DNA of 64,000 nucleotides from Candidatus Zixiibacteriota bacterium (GTDB taxonomy: Bacteria; Zixibacteria; MSB-5A5; GN15; FEB-12): contig JBFLZR010000002.1 of NCBI GenBank assembly GCA_040756055.1, positions 398,411 to 462,410 on the forward strand, written 5' to 3'. Below the pieces are notes generated by a model that was not told the DNA's origin, ran no database searches, and saw only the letters and a program-made list of their open reading frames with translations. The translations under genes were made by a program, and so were the position numbers. This document shows positions 48,257 to 56,124 of the stretch, piece by piece. Position 1 is the first letter of the stretch; every line of letters starts with the position of its first letter.

Positions 48257-49024
48257 CTACGGACCCTGTTTGCCCGGCGGGTGCGGCACGATCTGGTTGA
48301 GCATGCCGACGATTTTTTCGACGCGGAACGGTTTGGTCAAAAAGCCATCGGCGACAGCCTCGACCGATTGGGTGTCAGCATCATCGGGCGACAGGTAAGC
48401 GGTCATCATGATAACCGGCAAATCAGCGTAGCGTCCCTTTATCTCTTTTAGCAGCGTGATGCCATCCATGCCGGGCATTTTTATATCGCAGATGACAGCA
48501 TCGATCTCTCCCCCTTCGAGCACGCGTAACGCCTCTTCCCCATTCGAGACAGCGTGCGGCACGTAATCGTCATAGCGGAGGGCATCGGTCAACATCTCGC
48601 GGAAGGTGTCATCGTCATCGACCACCATAACGTTGCGGATGCGATGGGCGACGGTTTCGGGACGGTTCTTGAGCGTATTTTCAATCAGCTCTTCGATGTG
48701 GTTTATGCGAAACGGTTTTGCAAGGAAACCATCGGATGAGACACGGCCGATAATTTCCGGCGAGGGAAAACCGGTGATGAACAGAATCGGTAGTTTCGGA
48801 TAGAGTGAGCGCACTTCGCGGGCCAGCGCGATACCATCCATCTCGGGCATTTTAATGTCGCTGATGAGCATATCGAAGGTGTCGTGGGCGAGCTTGTCGA
48901 GAGCGTCCTGGCCTCCCGCGGCGCCGACAGCTTCATAGCCGATAGCGTCGAGAGTGTCGACCAGAAGCTCCAGCAGGTTGGCATCATCATCTACAACGAG
49001 GATCTTTGCTTTCGGAGTTGTCAT
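48257..49024 (-). CDS. Tandem-receiver response regulator without output domain
   Basis: 255 aa, two CheY-like receiver domains. The first has phospho-acceptor D56 (LISDIKMPEMDG) and the second an equivalent Asp (VICDIKMPGMDG). No DNA-binding or enzymatic domain follows, so signalling is by protein contact or phosphorelay. It lies 3 bp from the phosphomannomutase gene and 20 bp from the glycosyltransferase gene, all leftward, hinting at regulation of polysaccharide synthesis. Confidence 0.88.
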   Translation of the reverse strand: MTTPKAKILVVDDDANLLELLVDTLDAIGYEAVGAAGGQDALDKLAHDTFDMLISDIKMPEMDGIALAREVRSLYPKLPILFITGFPSPEIIGRVSSDGFLAKPFRINHIEELIENTLKNRPETVAHRIRNVMVVDDDDTFREMLTDALRYDDYVPHAVSNGEEALRVLEGGEIDAVICDIKMPGMDGITLLKEIKGRYADLPVIMMTAYLSPDDADTQSVEAVADGFLTKPFRVEKIVGMLNQIVPHPPGKQGP

Positions 49025-49027
49025 AGC

Positions 49028-50371
49028 TTATGACCTGATTAAATCCAGAAGTTGTTTGGTTTTCTTGTCGAGGAGTTGTTTGCTGTTGGCTTCGACATTG
49101 AGTCGAAGGAGCGGCTCGGTGTTGGACGGGCGCAGGTTGAACCAAAAATCATCGTATTGAACCGTGAGGCCATCGATCCTATCCTGCTCACCATCGGGAA
49201 ACGCCTTGCTGACCTGCTCGATTTTTTCCGAGGCGGAGTCGACGCGGCTGTTTATTTCGCCGGAGCGGAAGTAGGGGTTGATCTCTTTTATCATTTCATC
49301 GAGCGGGCGGTTTTCGACCGAGAGCAGTTCCAGGCAGACCAGGAAAGCGATGAGGCCGGAGTCGGCAAACCAGTTTTCGCGGAAGTAGAAATGGCCGGAG
49401 TGTTCCCCGCCGAAGATGGCGTTGTGCTTTTTCATGAGCGGTTTGATGAGGGCGTGGCCGACGCGGGTGCGGATGGCGGTGCCGCCCATGCGTTCGACCA
49501 GTTCCGGAACGGCTTTGGAGCAAATCAGATTGTAAAGGATGGCCTCCCCCGGCGATTTGGTGAGCAGCGATTTGGCGACTAACGCGGTGACCATGTCGCC
49601 GCCGACCTGATGACCGTTTTTGTCGACGAGGAACATCCGGTCAGCATCACCATCGAACGCCGCGCCGAAGTCGGCTTTGTTTTCGGCGATGGCTTTTTGC
49701 AGGTCGACGAGGTTTTCCAGTTCTATTGGTGAGGCCGGGTGATTCGGGAAGGAGCCATCGAGGTCGAAAAACAGCCGCACGGTTTCTATGGGGAGCTGGT
49801 CGAGCACCGGCGGGAGGGTTGCCCCCGCCATACCATTGCCGGCATCGAGAGCAATCTTGAACGGCTTGATTTTGGATACATCGACAAACGACAGACAATG
49901 CTTGGCGTAATCATCGGCGATGTCGCGCCGGATGATATTGCCGCGGGTGGGGGCTTTGCCGTTCTGGTCGGCCTGCTGGATAGCTTTGAGGATATCGCCG
50001 AGACCTTCCTGCCCCGACAGCGGCACAGCGTTTTTGCGGCAGATTTTGAAGCCGTTATATTGTTTGGGATTGTGGCTGGCGGTAATCATCACGCCGCCAT
50101 CGTACTCGAATTTTCCGACCGCGAAATAGAGGCCATCGGTGGAAATTTTGCCCAGATCGATCACATCGACGCCGTAGTCGAGAATGCCTCGGGCGAGGTT
50201 TTCGAAGAGTTCATCGGATGACAGGCGCATGTCTCTTCCGACAGCGATGGTTTTGGGGTTTAGGTATCCGGCCAGGGCGTAGCCGATTTTGTAGGCAATT
50301 TCGCCGCTTAGCTGGTTGGGGTAGGTGCCTCGGATGTCGTAGGCTTTGAAGATGGTCGGGTCTATGGACAT
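49028..50371 (-). CDS. Phosphomannomutase/phosphoglucomutase
   Basis: 447 aa from ATG 50371 (MSIDPTIFKAYDIRG); an earlier in-frame start adds eight residues without a better ribosome site. The phosphoserine loop TASHNPKQYNG, the metal loop DGDADR and the sugar-binding GGEHSGH are all present. It interconverts hexose 6- and 1-phosphates for GDP-mannose or UDP-glucose-derived glycans. First gene of the leftward mutase, tandem-receiver, glycosyltransferase group. Confidence 0.93.
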   Translation of the reverse strand: MSIDPTIFKAYDIRGTYPNQLSGEIAYKIGYALAGYLNPKTIAVGRDMRLSSDELFENLARGILDYGVDVIDLGKISTDGLYFAVGKFEYDGGVMITASHNPKQYNGFKICRKNAVPLSGQEGLGDILKAIQQADQNGKAPTRGNIIRRDIADDYAKHCLSFVDVSKIKPFKIALDAGNGMAGATLPPVLDQLPIETVRLFFDLDGSFPNHPASPIELENLVDLQKAIAENKADFGAAFDGDADRMFLVDKNGHQVGGDMVTALVAKSLLTKSPGEAILYNLICSKAVPELVERMGGTAIRTRVGHALIKPLMKKHNAIFGGEHSGHFYFRENWFADSGLIAFLVCLELLSVENRPLDEMIKEINPYFRSGEINSRVDSASEKIEQVSKAFPDGEQDRIDGLTVQYDDFWFNLRPSNTEPLLRLNVEANSKQLLDKKTKQLLDLIRS

Positions 50372-51498
50372 GGTATCTATTCCTTTTTTGGACAAAATAG
50401 GTCAGTTAAACGCATGGGTCAATTAGTTTTGTGGTGTCGGCGCGGGGTGTGGGGTCGGTTGTTTTTTTCATGTTCGTTTATTCTTTTATAACCGGTTTGT
50501 GTGGTTTGGGTTCGTTTCCCTATTTTTGATGTTCCTGTGTGTTTTGTTTTGTCGATCATGGTAGGCTCACGCCGCGGCGTGAGCCTACGGACGCGAGTAT
50601 TCCGAACATAGCCATGTCAGGGCCAAAGCAAGTTTGACCCTGCCACCCGATGTGGCCGTCTCAAAAATCTCCAGTATTTCGTTATTCATCATATAATTGC
50701 GCCGATTTGGGTTCGTTTCCTCATTCTTGATGTTGCGTCGGGTCTTGGACTCCGTCAGGAGGTGGTGACCCGATGCGGATCAGGTATAGAGACCGTCAGG
50801 TCACACGACCTGACGGAACGATGCTGAGCTGAGTGCGGAATCCTCTGTATTTCGATATTCATCATTTAATTACAGCAGTTTGGGTTCGTTTCATCATTTT
50901 ATGTAACCCCTCACCCCGGCCCTCTCCCGGAGGGCGAGGGGGAAAGAGGTGTGGCTATGCATTTGATAAATCAAATGCCTACGGGCATGCGTCCGATATC
51001 GTAGGGGTTCAAAATTTTGAACCCCTACGAGGGGTGTATCAGGGCCTAAGCAAGTTTGAGCCTGCCACCCGGATGCGGTCTGTGCGTTGAAAAAGAAAAT
51101 CAGTCCTCCACTTTTCTCTGTATTTCATTCTTCCTCATAATCTTGGAGCAGTTTGGCTTCGTTTCGTTGTTTTGTGTTAATCGCGATCAATTTCCCACCT
51201 GCCGCTGACGCTTTAGGTTGGGGTACCGATCGTCTTGTATACATGCAGGTAAGGGGTTATTTAGTACGGTTTTGTAGTGAAATTGCGCGTGGTTCAGGGT
51301 CTTCGCTGTTGCGGCAGGTCTTGAAGCCTAGAGGGGTTTGTGACCTGCCGGCCAACGAGTTGGGGTGGGTGAAATATTGGTTTCTTGGGGGCGAATATTT
51401 CTTGCCTTTTTGTCATTTTTAGGTATAATTGAGGCCTGCTGAGAGGGCCGCGACGGCATTTTGGCGGATGTTATTTGAAAGCTTGATGATGATCTCTT
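50372..51498. other. 1.1-kb intergenic repeat field
   Basis: No real gene. It holds four boundary motifs (separate entry) and the same palindrome families as the field at 33.7-35.0 kb: GTAGGCTCACGCCGCGGCGT at 50561-50588, GCATTTGATAAATCAAATGC at 50959-50982, GTAGGGGTTCAAAATTTTGA at 51001-51028, CAAGTTTGAGCCTGCCACC-type hairpins at 50618 and 51040, CCGTCAGGTC hairpins near 50786-50820, and a CCCTCTCCC-type palindrome at 50906-50942. The last 300 bp before the tRNA show no feature beyond AT-rich sequence. Confidence 0.75.
50491..51175 (-). repeat. Array 2: four copies of the boundary motif, inverted relative to array 1
   Basis: Read on the plus strand as GTTTGGGTTCGTTTC, copies lie at 50501-50530, 50701-50732, 50875-50903 and 51147-51175. 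Two are preceded by ATTCATCAT-N2-AATT and one by a diverged form, so the conserved unit is about 45-55 bp. Intervals are 200, 171 and 273 bp, each filled with palindromes also found in array 1. Confidence 0.85.
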
Positions 51499-51572
51499 GG
51501 GCGGTTAGCTCAGCTGGTTAGAGCACCTGCCTTACACGCAGGGGGTCACTAGTTCAAATCTAGTACCGCCCA
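51499..51572 (+). tRNA. tRNA-Val (anticodon TAC)
   Basis: Acceptor GGGCGGT/ACCGCCC, D-arm GCTCAGCTGGTTAGAGC, anticodon stem CCTGC/GCAGG with loop CTTACAC (TAC), T-arm CTAGTTCAAATCTAG. CCA is not encoded. Confidence 0.95.
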
Positions 51573-51631
51573 TTTTGTACTGCGTGTAGCGAGCGGGTTG
51601 AAATCCCTTGTGGTTTCGACATCATCGGTTC

Positions 51632-51659
51632 GTAGGGCGGGTCCTTCTTAGAACCCGCC
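51632..51659 (+). repeat. GTAG-headed palindrome between two tRNA genes
   Basis: GTAGGGCGGGTCCTTCTTAG then AACCCGCC, closely similar to the copy at 33972-33999. The stem is GGCGGGT / ACCCGCC. Confidence 0.8.
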
Positions 51660-51716
51660 GATGTGAGCACGACATGACGGTCGCGTGACGGCGACCTGAC
51701 ATATAGATCAGACACC

Positions 51717-51790
51717 GGGGTTGTAGTTCAGTTGGTTAGAACGTCTGCCTGTCACGCAGAAGGCCGCGAGTTCGAGTCTCGTCAACCCCG
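51717..51790 (+). tRNA. tRNA-Asp (anticodon GTC)
   Basis: Acceptor GGGGTTG/CAACCCC, D-arm GTTCAGTTGGTTAGAAC, anticodon stem TCTGC/GCAGA with loop CTGTCAC (GTC), T-arm GCGAGTTCGAGTCTCGT, discriminator G. CCA is not encoded. The accessory island begins at its 3' end. Confidence 0.95.
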
Positions 51791-51873
51791 CTTTTTATTT
51801 GCAGCACGTTATCAAAATAGCGTGGAGGGAATTGCCAAAATGAGACGATCCCACGGCAAGCGGATGGGTCACC
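51788..51873 (+). repeat. Left boundary repeat of the accessory island
   Basis: 51788-51838 matches 56891-56941 at 47 of 51 bases (for example TAGCGTGGAGGGAATTGCCA in both). The match then continues more loosely through a RAYT-family palindrome (51847-51873, GATCCCACGGCAAGC core). It starts on the last three bases of tRNA-Asp. Confidence 0.9.
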
Positions 51874-51980
51874 GGGTTTGGGCGCGTATAAAAGACCACC
51901 AATTTAAGGTGTGGATTAACGGTTTTTAAGGAGTGGCAGAAAAGATTCAAGTAATAACATCCCGTCAGGAGGACAGAGCG

Positions 51981-52376
51981 ATGGCAAAGAAAAGAGTATT
52001 TATCAGTTTCGACTATGATCACGACCTAGACTTGAAGAACCTTTTGGTTGGCCAATCTAAGAATGAGGATTCCCCCTTTGAAGTATACGATTTATCAATA
52101 AAGGAAGAACTCTCAGAAGACTGGAAGAAGAAGGCTCGCACAAGGATAAAGGGATGCGACGTAGTTGTCGTCATCTGTGGCGAACATACTGACACGGCGT
52201 CCGGCGTCAGCGCGGAATTGAAGATAGCACAAGAAAGAGAAGTGGATGTCGACTATTTTCTCCTATGGGGACGTAAGGACAAGACCTGCAAGAAACCGAA
52301 AGCAGCGACCGCTGCGGACAAAATCTACAAGTGGACATGGGATAACCTTCAAGCCCTTATTGGCGGTACAAGATAG
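51981..52376 (+). CDS. TIR-like protein of the DUF1863/ThsB type
   Basis: 131 aa. ATG 51981 has AGGAGG 8 bases upstream; an earlier GTG has none. The protein is a single TIR-like domain: KRVFISFDYDHDLDLKNLL opens the first strand and loop, GCDVVVVICGEHT is the third strand, and Glu79 in GVSAELKIAQE is at the position of the catalytic glutamate of NAD-cleaving TIRs. This is the MTH538/DUF1863 branch to which Thoeris ThsB proteins belong; those make cyclic-ADP-ribose signals on infection. Its stop shares one base with the next gene's GTG start, so it is tightly coupled to the caspase-like protease. Confidence 0.85.
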   Translation: MAKKRVFISFDYDHDLDLKNLLVGQSKNEDSPFEVYDLSIKEELSEDWKKKARTRIKGCDVVVVICGEHTDTASGVSAELKIAQEREVDVDYFLLWGRKDKTCKKPKAATAADKIYKWTWDNLQALIGGTR

Positions 52377-53323
52377 TGAGAAGGGCCCTTATAATAGGTG
52401 TTGACAAATATCCTACCAACCCTCTTCGCGGATGTGTCAACGATGCTCAGCGGCTAAGCCGCGTCTTGTCCCGGCATCACGATCAAAACGTCAACTTCCA
52501 ATGTGAGGTTGTAACCGCTCCATCTGACACCGTGACGAGACCAGTTCTACGTCGAAAGATATCAGAATTGTTCGGACAGCCAGCTGACGTAGCCTTCCTG
52601 CACTTTTCCGGACATGGTACTGTGAATGGGCTTGGTGGCTACCTCGTCACGCCGGACTATTGCCAATATGACGTAGGAATTGCCATGGCGGAGGTGCTGG
52701 CCTTAGCAAACCAGTCACCTGTAACAGACATATTTATCACGCTGGATTGCTGCCACAGTGGTGCCTTCGGTACTTTGCCAGCCGTTAGTGACGATAAAAT
52801 TGTACTGGCCGACGGGGTATCAGTAATCACCGCAACACGAACTAACCAAGAAGCTCTAGAGGAAGAAGGTGGTGGTGTATTTACGTCGCTTCTAGTTGAG
52901 GCACTCGAGGGAGGGGCGGCCGGACTTTGCGGCGAGGTGTCGGCGGCGAGCATTTATGCTTACATTGACAATGCTCTTGGTGCATGGGATCAACGTCCCT
53001 TGTTCAAGGCAAATGTGTCTCGTTTCGTAAAGCTTCGTCAGGCGGAGCCCCGCTTACATCCTAGTCTTATCCGAATAATACCTGAATGTTTTCCGCTCCC
53101 AGCAGAACTACTGCCACTATCGCCGGAATATGAACCAGAAGCAAATCCTCACGACGAATGTAAAGAGAAGATATTCGGATACTTACAGAAATTCCGAGAC
53201 GCCGGTCTTGTCAAGCCAGTCGGGGCGGAGCACTTATACCACGCAGCGATGCAAAACAAAGCGTGCCAACTGACGACCTTAGGCAGATACTACTGGCGCC
53301 TAGTGCATGAAAAGAAGATCTAG
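52376..53323 (+). CDS. Caspase-like (C14) protease
   Basis: 315 aa, start GTG 52376 overlapping the TIR gene (TAGTG). Residues 1-225 form a caspase p20-like fold: RRALIIGVDKYP opening, catalytic His80 in HFSGHGT and catalytic Cys126 in DCCHSG, then the substrate-side strand VSVITATRTNQEA. Residues 240-315 are a helical tail, possibly a sensor or winged-helix-like segment. Bacterial caspases are commonly effectors that kill or disable infected cells after a signal. The coupled TIR-like gene makes a TIR-made nucleotide signal the likely trigger, as in the TIR-caspase arrangement described for type IV Thoeris. Confidence 0.88.
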   Translation: MRRALIIGVDKYPTNPLRGCVNDAQRLSRVLSRHHDQNVNFQCEVVTAPSDTVTRPVLRRKISELFGQPADVAFLHFSGHGTVNGLGGYLVTPDYCQYDVGIAMAEVLALANQSPVTDIFITLDCCHSGAFGTLPAVSDDKIVLADGVSVITATRTNQEALEEEGGGVFTSLLVEALEGGAAGLCGEVSAASIYAYIDNALGAWDQRPLFKANVSRFVKLRQAEPRLHPSLIRIIPECFPLPAELLPLSPEYEPEANPHDECKEKIFGYLQKFRDAGLVKPVGAEHLYHAAMQNKACQLTTLGRYYWRLVHEKKI

Positions 53324-53393
53324 TCAGCGAAATCTGGCAGTTCTTGGGTAGTCTATTCATTAGGGCTTGTTGAAAAAGCGTTGATTTTCGGTA

Positions 53394-54362
53394 ATGCGGA
53401 TGAAAGCGGTAAGACTCTTTCAAGTAGGCAACCTTAATGGTATTCAGTTGACGAACTTGGCGGTCAACCTGCGGGCTATTCAAGATCATTTCACTTTTGA
53501 AGTGCATCCGGAGATTCTGGAGCCGCCCTCTGACGGGCAATTAGCTTCGGGAGCCTACTCAGAAGAGTTGCTATTGGAGTTCATCAAGGATCGAATGAGA
53601 TCCGCCACCAGCACAGGATACCCTATCGGGATATGCGAACTTGCTCTTGGCAATGAGGAGCTTTTTCAATGCTCTGACGCAGACGGTGCAATCATCTCTA
53701 TCCACAACTGGAGGCAGAAAGTCACTGGGGATGTCGATCGCTGCCTACAGTTCATTATCGCAGCTTGTCTTCTGGATTTATATAAGGAGATGCCGGTTCA
53801 TGCCATTGCCGACGTTCGGGCGTGCCCTAGCGATTATTGTGACGATCTTGCGGATCTAAAAATCGGATTTCGGCAATCAATGTTCTGTTCGGAATGTCGG
53901 CGGCTCATCATATCGAAACTTGGCATGGATATTCCGCTGGCCGCTTGGGTGGCTGTGCAACGGATTCTGGACAATGCTGCGAACAGGCCGTACTGCTGTA
54001 TCCTAAGTCCTTTTGGGGATGAACTCAAGGAGATTAATGCCTGCATAAGACAGGTCGCGGCCGAAAAGAACTATCTTTGCGAACGAGCCGATGATATCCC
54101 TGGGTCTCGTGATATACTGGAAGTAGTGAAGGAAATGGTTGGAAGGGCTGAGCTCATTATTGCAGTATTGACAAAGGCCAATCCTAATGTTCTGTTTGAA
54201 GTAGGCTATATCTACGGCATAAAAAAAGAAGAGCGAGTAGTCTTACTGTTGCAGAGGGGTGACGAAATTCCGCTCTATTTCAAGGCGCGTCAAGTGCTGC
54301 TTTATGACCCGGTCGTTGATGTATGTGAGCGACTGGGAGGTGCACTGCGGTCATATTTCTGA
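53394..54362 (+). CDS. Protein with zinc-binding domain and C-terminal TIR/deoxyribosyltransferase-like Rossmann domain
   Basis: 322 aa. Residues 1-190 contain Cys144, Cys149, Cys165 and Cys168 (C-x4-C-x15-C-x2-C), a likely zinc site in a zincin-like or unknown domain. Residues 198-322 are a Rossmann-type module: CCILSPFGDEL, then AELIIAVLT, KANPNVLFEVGYIYG and VVLLLQ. The NPNV-x2-E-x-G motif recurs in TIR-like and nucleoside deoxyribosyltransferase-like proteins of defence loci and could bind or cut a nucleotide. The start is ATG 53394 or 53400; no strong ribosome site is seen. It lies 70 bp after the caspase gene, same strand. Confidence 0.7.
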   Translation: MRMKAVRLFQVGNLNGIQLTNLAVNLRAIQDHFTFEVHPEILEPPSDGQLASGAYSEELLLEFIKDRMRSATSTGYPIGICELALGNEELFQCSDADGAIISIHNWRQKVTGDVDRCLQFIIAACLLDLYKEMPVHAIADVRACPSDYCDDLADLKIGFRQSMFCSECRRLIISKLGMDIPLAAWVAVQRILDNAANRPYCCILSPFGDELKEINACIRQVAAEKNYLCERADDIPGSRDILEVVKEMVGRAELIIAVLTKANPNVLFEVGYIYGIKKEERVVLLLQRGDEIPLYFKARQVLLYDPVVDVCERLGGALRSYF

Positions 54363-54462
54363 GAGCATAGTACCTGTGTTGAGGTTTAGGCCGAAATGCC
54401 CCTACGCGGAATCGTTTAACGACGCAGTAATCCAATGTCCCATTTCAATGAATGGAGGTTAT

Positions 54463-55608
54463 ATGTCATTGCTGAAATTTAGGGCCTTTATGAGTTGCAG
54501 TCGCGCTCCGGAAGACAAGTCCATAGTCGAGTTTTTTCGATCTTACTGTGAGTCTTTTGGCTTCGAAGTGCTTATTTACGACTGGCAGGAGCCTGTCCCG
54601 CTTGACGACGGGGTCAAGAGTCAGATCACCAGTGCAGACTGCGTTATAGCAGTTGCAACCCGCAAGGACCGTTTGGATTCTGGTGAGTGGTTCTGCTCGG
54701 ATTGGATTCAGCATGAGGTTGTCTTTGCCAGTGCGATTTGCAAGCCGGTTGTAATCTTTGCCGAACAGGGAGTAAAGGTCGGAGGCCTCTTAGACCGACA
54801 CGAAAGATATCAGCCTTTCTCCAGAGAACCTATGGAATTGCTTAAACAGACGCCCTACTTCAACAAGTTTCTTATGGCTCTGACTAGACAACTTGAAAGC
54901 CAGGCCGTGTATGTCGACGACCCGTCACCTAGCGTTTACCTTAAATCGATCAAGAGTCGGGATGAGTTGGTCTCCCGTGATATATGGACAACTACGTGCG
55001 AAATTGAGTTGCAGTCACTGGTCAACGGCCTGAGCCAGTCCGATGAAGGATTTGGAGATGTGGATTGGCTGCGCTTCCCCTATGAGGCGATACGCGACAT
55101 TGAGTTTTCGGTCCTACAGGCACCACAAGGGACCAACATGAGGCTTGACCACGAGCGTAGTAAGGAGGATCCCAATGTTTGGCGGGTATTGTATGAACCG
55201 CCGCTTCAAATCGGCCAGCAGGTGCAGTATGCCTATCGCTATGTAGCAGAGCGCATTCGGCCTTACACTCTTGAAGAGGCACAGGCCGCCATGGAGGCGA
55301 AAGAGTCTTGGTGCGATTCGCCCCAGTGCACTGTGAACTGGGATATGCTCGTTTCCACAGGACACCTCATTTCCGAGGTGGTCTTCCCGCCGAAATACAA
55401 AATTCACAACCCAGAATGTCTGGTGGAAACTCTTGATACACATCAACCTGTGATAAGCGAACTGGACAGGATCCGAGAGGTTGATGGGTTCAAGATTCAA
55501 CGATTTTATGACAAGTACACTCTTGTGTTATCGGTCCCGAAGCCGCGGATAGGGTTGAGGTACATGTTGACTTGGCGACCACCTTCCGAGGCCGAATTGG
55601 AACGCTAA
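54463..55608 (+). CDS. TIR domain protein with unknown C-terminal domain
   Basis: 381 aa. ATG 54463 has GGAGG 6 bases upstream; in-frame codons before it overlap the previous gene and look non-native. Residues 4-105 are a TIR domain (FRAFMSCSRAPEDKSIVEFF, ADCVIAVATRKD, then WIQHEVVFAS with catalytic-type Glu85). Residues 185-380 form a beta-rich domain I do not recognise (VDWLRFPYEAIRDIEFSV, YEPPLQIGQQVQYAYRYV, VVFPPKYKIHN). The N-terminal TIR suggests NAD cleavage or signalling; the C-terminal part may sense a trigger. It is the last gene of the likely defence cluster. Confidence 0.75.
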   Translation: MSLLKFRAFMSCSRAPEDKSIVEFFRSYCESFGFEVLIYDWQEPVPLDDGVKSQITSADCVIAVATRKDRLDSGEWFCSDWIQHEVVFASAICKPVVIFAEQGVKVGGLLDRHERYQPFSREPMELLKQTPYFNKFLMALTRQLESQAVYVDDPSPSVYLKSIKSRDELVSRDIWTTTCEIELQSLVNGLSQSDEGFGDVDWLRFPYEAIRDIEFSVLQAPQGTNMRLDHERSKEDPNVWRVLYEPPLQIGQQVQYAYRYVAERIRPYTLEEAQAAMEAKESWCDSPQCTVNWDMLVSTGHLISEVVFPPKYKIHNPECLVETLDTHQPVISELDRIREVDGFKIQRFYDKYTLVLSVPKPRIGLRYMLTWRPPSEAELER

Positions 55609-56124
55609 CGATCGCTTTTGCGTTCCCACCCACGGCACCCGGCAGAATAGGCGAAGATCAACGCCAACGATGCTCTTGGGTTCCCCACTCGCTTGGGGTC
55701 TGTTAAAAGAAAGTGCATCTCTGGTATTTGTTCCGGTGGGCGCGCCCTTCGGGTGGGTTTCAAGTTGGTGATGATGTTTGACCCCAAATAGACCAAAGAT
55801 TCCACTTAAAAGGCGGGGCACAGGAGCGACGGCGGCATCAGGGCAATTAAACCTCCAAGGCAGGACCGCGCACAATTGTAGTTTCGTCGAATCGGGTCCT
55901 TCCCTACGAGGAATCTTGCCGGGGGGCTCGCAATTGTATTTTTGAACGCCAACCTACTGAGACTGGATTCCTGCCTGCGCAGGAATGACTCAACGTCGGA
56001 CCGTTGAGTTCACGAAGACTTTCGCGGGAATGGCTCAACGTTGGTTCGTTAGATCGGGGGGCGGGGCAAATAGAGCCGGGTATTTGAAACAAGGTCGCGT
56101 TTCCTGCGTATTGCAGTGGTAGCA
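55609..56124. other. 516-bp intergenic stretch in the island
   Basis: No convincing gene. It holds a repeat at 55859-55908 that matches 59601-59650 at 49 of 50 bases, a GGATTCCTGCCTGCGCAGGA hairpin near 55969, and CAACG-linked short palindromes at 56000-56050. The minus-strand frame at 55528-55875 has no ribosome site or recognisable domain. Confidence 0.6.
55859..55908 (+). repeat. Near-identical 50-bp repeat, first copy
   Basis: Reads GGCAGGACCGCGCACAATTG and ends GGGTCCTTCCCTACG. It differs from 59601-59650 at one base. Read on the minus strand it begins CGTAGGGAAGGACCC, so it also carries the GTAG head and an AGGACC/GGTCCT stem. Confidence 0.9.

Noticed and set aside
50833-51422. Two plus-strand frames (85 and 89 aa)
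   Set aside because: Both cross repeats shared with 34-35 kb; the sequences VQNFEPL and LSKFEPA are direct translations of hairpins.
51788-51790. Island att site inside tRNA-Asp
   Set aside because: Only the last three bases of the tRNA are in the repeat, and the right copy contains no tRNA 3' segment, so a classical tRNA att site is not supported.
55528-55875. 115-aa minus-strand frame downstream of the TIR gene
   Set aside because: It overlaps the TIR gene end antisense, lacks a ribosome site and has no domain.
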